Part shown: piece after piece, positions 63,401 through 64,000 of the stretch | How positions within the stretch are numbered: position 1 is the first letter of the stretch | Layout of the letters: every line of letters starts with the position of its first letter | Assembly (NCBI RefSeq): GCF_004138335.1 | Contig: NZ_RYFW01000002.1 | Coordinates: 539,501 to 603,500 of the forward strand | Length of the DNA stretch: 64,000 nt | Direction of reading: 5' to 3' | Origin: Peristeroidobacter agariperforans | GTDB taxonomy: Bacteria; Pseudomonadota; Gammaproteobacteria; Steroidobacterales; Steroidobacteraceae | Notes under the pieces: generated by a model | Seen by the model: only the letters and a program-made list of their open reading frames with translations | What the model was told of the DNA's origin: nothing | Databases searched by the model: none | Translations under genes and position numbers: made by a program

Positions 63401-63464
63401 CCCTATAAGGCGTGCGCCGGAATACCGACGCCAAGCCCAGACAACGGATTTTTGACGACGACGA

Positions 63465-64000
63465 ATGGCCACTGCCACTGCAACCGCACCCAAGCTCGAC
63501 CTGAAAGCGCTGCTGCGCTCCGGTATCGGAGTGCCGGTGGGCGTGCTCGCGACGTTGGCGATGGTGATCCTGCCGTTGCCGCCGATGGCGCTGGATGTGT
63601 TGTTCACGTTCAACATCGCGCTGTCGCTGATCGTCGTGATGGTGGTGTTCTATGTGCAGCGGCCGCTCGAGTTCGCCATTTTTCCGACGGTCCTGCTGCT
63701 TGCCACGTTGTTGCGCCTGGCGTTGAACGTCGCCTCGACGCGCGTGGTGCTTCTGCACGGTCACACAGGCGGCCACGCGGCGGGTAAGGTCATCGCATCG
63801 TTCGGTGAGTTCGTGATCGGCGGCAATTACGCCGTCGGTGTGATCGTGTTCGCAATTCTCACCATCATCAACTTCATCGTCGTGACCAAGGGCTCGGGCC
63901 GTATCTCCGAAGTGACGGCGCGCTTCACGTTGGACGCGATGCCCGGCAAACAGATGGCGATCGACGCCGACCTCAACGCCGGATTGATTACGCAGGAAGA
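63465..64000 (+). CDS. flhA: FlhA, export gate protein, N-terminal part
   Basis: The frame starts [17 protein letters not shown] and is open to the window end (178 codons); the rest lies outside. Visible are the first helices and the FlhA motifs [40 protein letters not shown] and the conserved FHIPEP-type loop [20 protein letters not shown] with [16 protein letters not shown]. FlhA is the large export gate subunit coupling proton flow to export. It has its own sigma-54 promoter and probably leads an flhA-flhF-fleN-fliA block downstream. Confidence 0.97.
   Translation, partial: MATATATAPKLDLKALLRSGIGVPVGVLATLAMVILPLPPMALDVLFTFNIALSLIVVMVVFYVQRPLEFAIFPTVLLLATLLRLALNVASTRVVLLHGHTGGHAAGKVIASFGEFVIGGNYAVGVIVFAILTIINFIVVTKGSGRISEVTARFTLDAMPGKQMAIDADLNAGLITQE

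Overview
The window is GC-rich chromosomal DNA from a Gram-negative bacterium, most likely a gammaproteobacterium near Xanthomonadales, Nevskiales or Steroidobacterales. This rests on a Pseudomonas/Xanthomonas-type polar flagellar cluster with FleQ-type sigma-54 regulators, a lipoprotein L-ring protein (FlgH), a HemP/Fur iron block and the style of the metabolic genes. I could not run a search, so the taxon is an inference. No tRNA, rRNA, CRISPR array, insertion sequence or intact prophage was seen.

Positions 1-14,900 hold mixed metabolic genes: the end of an ArsC-family reductase, a TIM-barrel sugar isomerase-like protein, a cysteine hydrolase with a GlxA-type regulator, a polysaccharide deacetylase, a thioredoxin, a hybrid histidine kinase, an amidohydrolase lacking the usual first metal motif, an aldo/keto reductase, a short asparaginase-like protein, an acyl-CoA synthetase, an AraC regulator and a MoeB-rhodanese fusion. 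Positions 14,900-21,450 form an iron block: a four-gene minus-strand operon (PepSY membrane protein, DUF2271, DUF4198, flavoreductase) behind a palindromic Fur box, then an L-serine dehydratase, a DUF6607-like secreted protein and hemP with its own Fur box.

Positions 22,147-49,652 are the first flagellar block: flgN, flgM and flgA on the minus strand, then flgBCDEFGHIJKL, fliC, flaG, fliD, fliS, a FliT-like gene, a PilZ-like gene, fleQ, a second sigma-54 activator that lacks a receiver domain, and fliEFGHIJK. Positions 49,654-56,679 are a 7-kb non-flagellar interruption: an XRE-type regulator, a three-gene redox operon, a GH43-type secreted arabinanase with a ricin-type domain, a putative HETQH metalloprotein, crcB and a GNAT acetyltransferase. 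Positions 56,866-64,000 are the second flagellar block: fliLMNOPQR, flhB, a 1.15-kb stretch with the remains of an ORF6N-type gene, and the start of flhA.

The regulatory layout can be read from the sequence. Good sigma-54 (-24/-12) promoters lie before flgA, flgB, the receiver-less activator gene, fliL and flhA. Sigma-28 promoters lie before flgM and fliC. This fits the usual polar-flagellum hierarchy: master activator, then sigma-54 genes for basal body, hook and export, then FliA genes for filament and anti-sigma factor. The most notable unexplained signal is a palindromic motif built from CGGCAAA/TTTGCCG half-sites. It sits upstream of two of the five sigma-54 promoters (flgB and the activator gene) and is a candidate enhancer site for one of the two activators encoded here.
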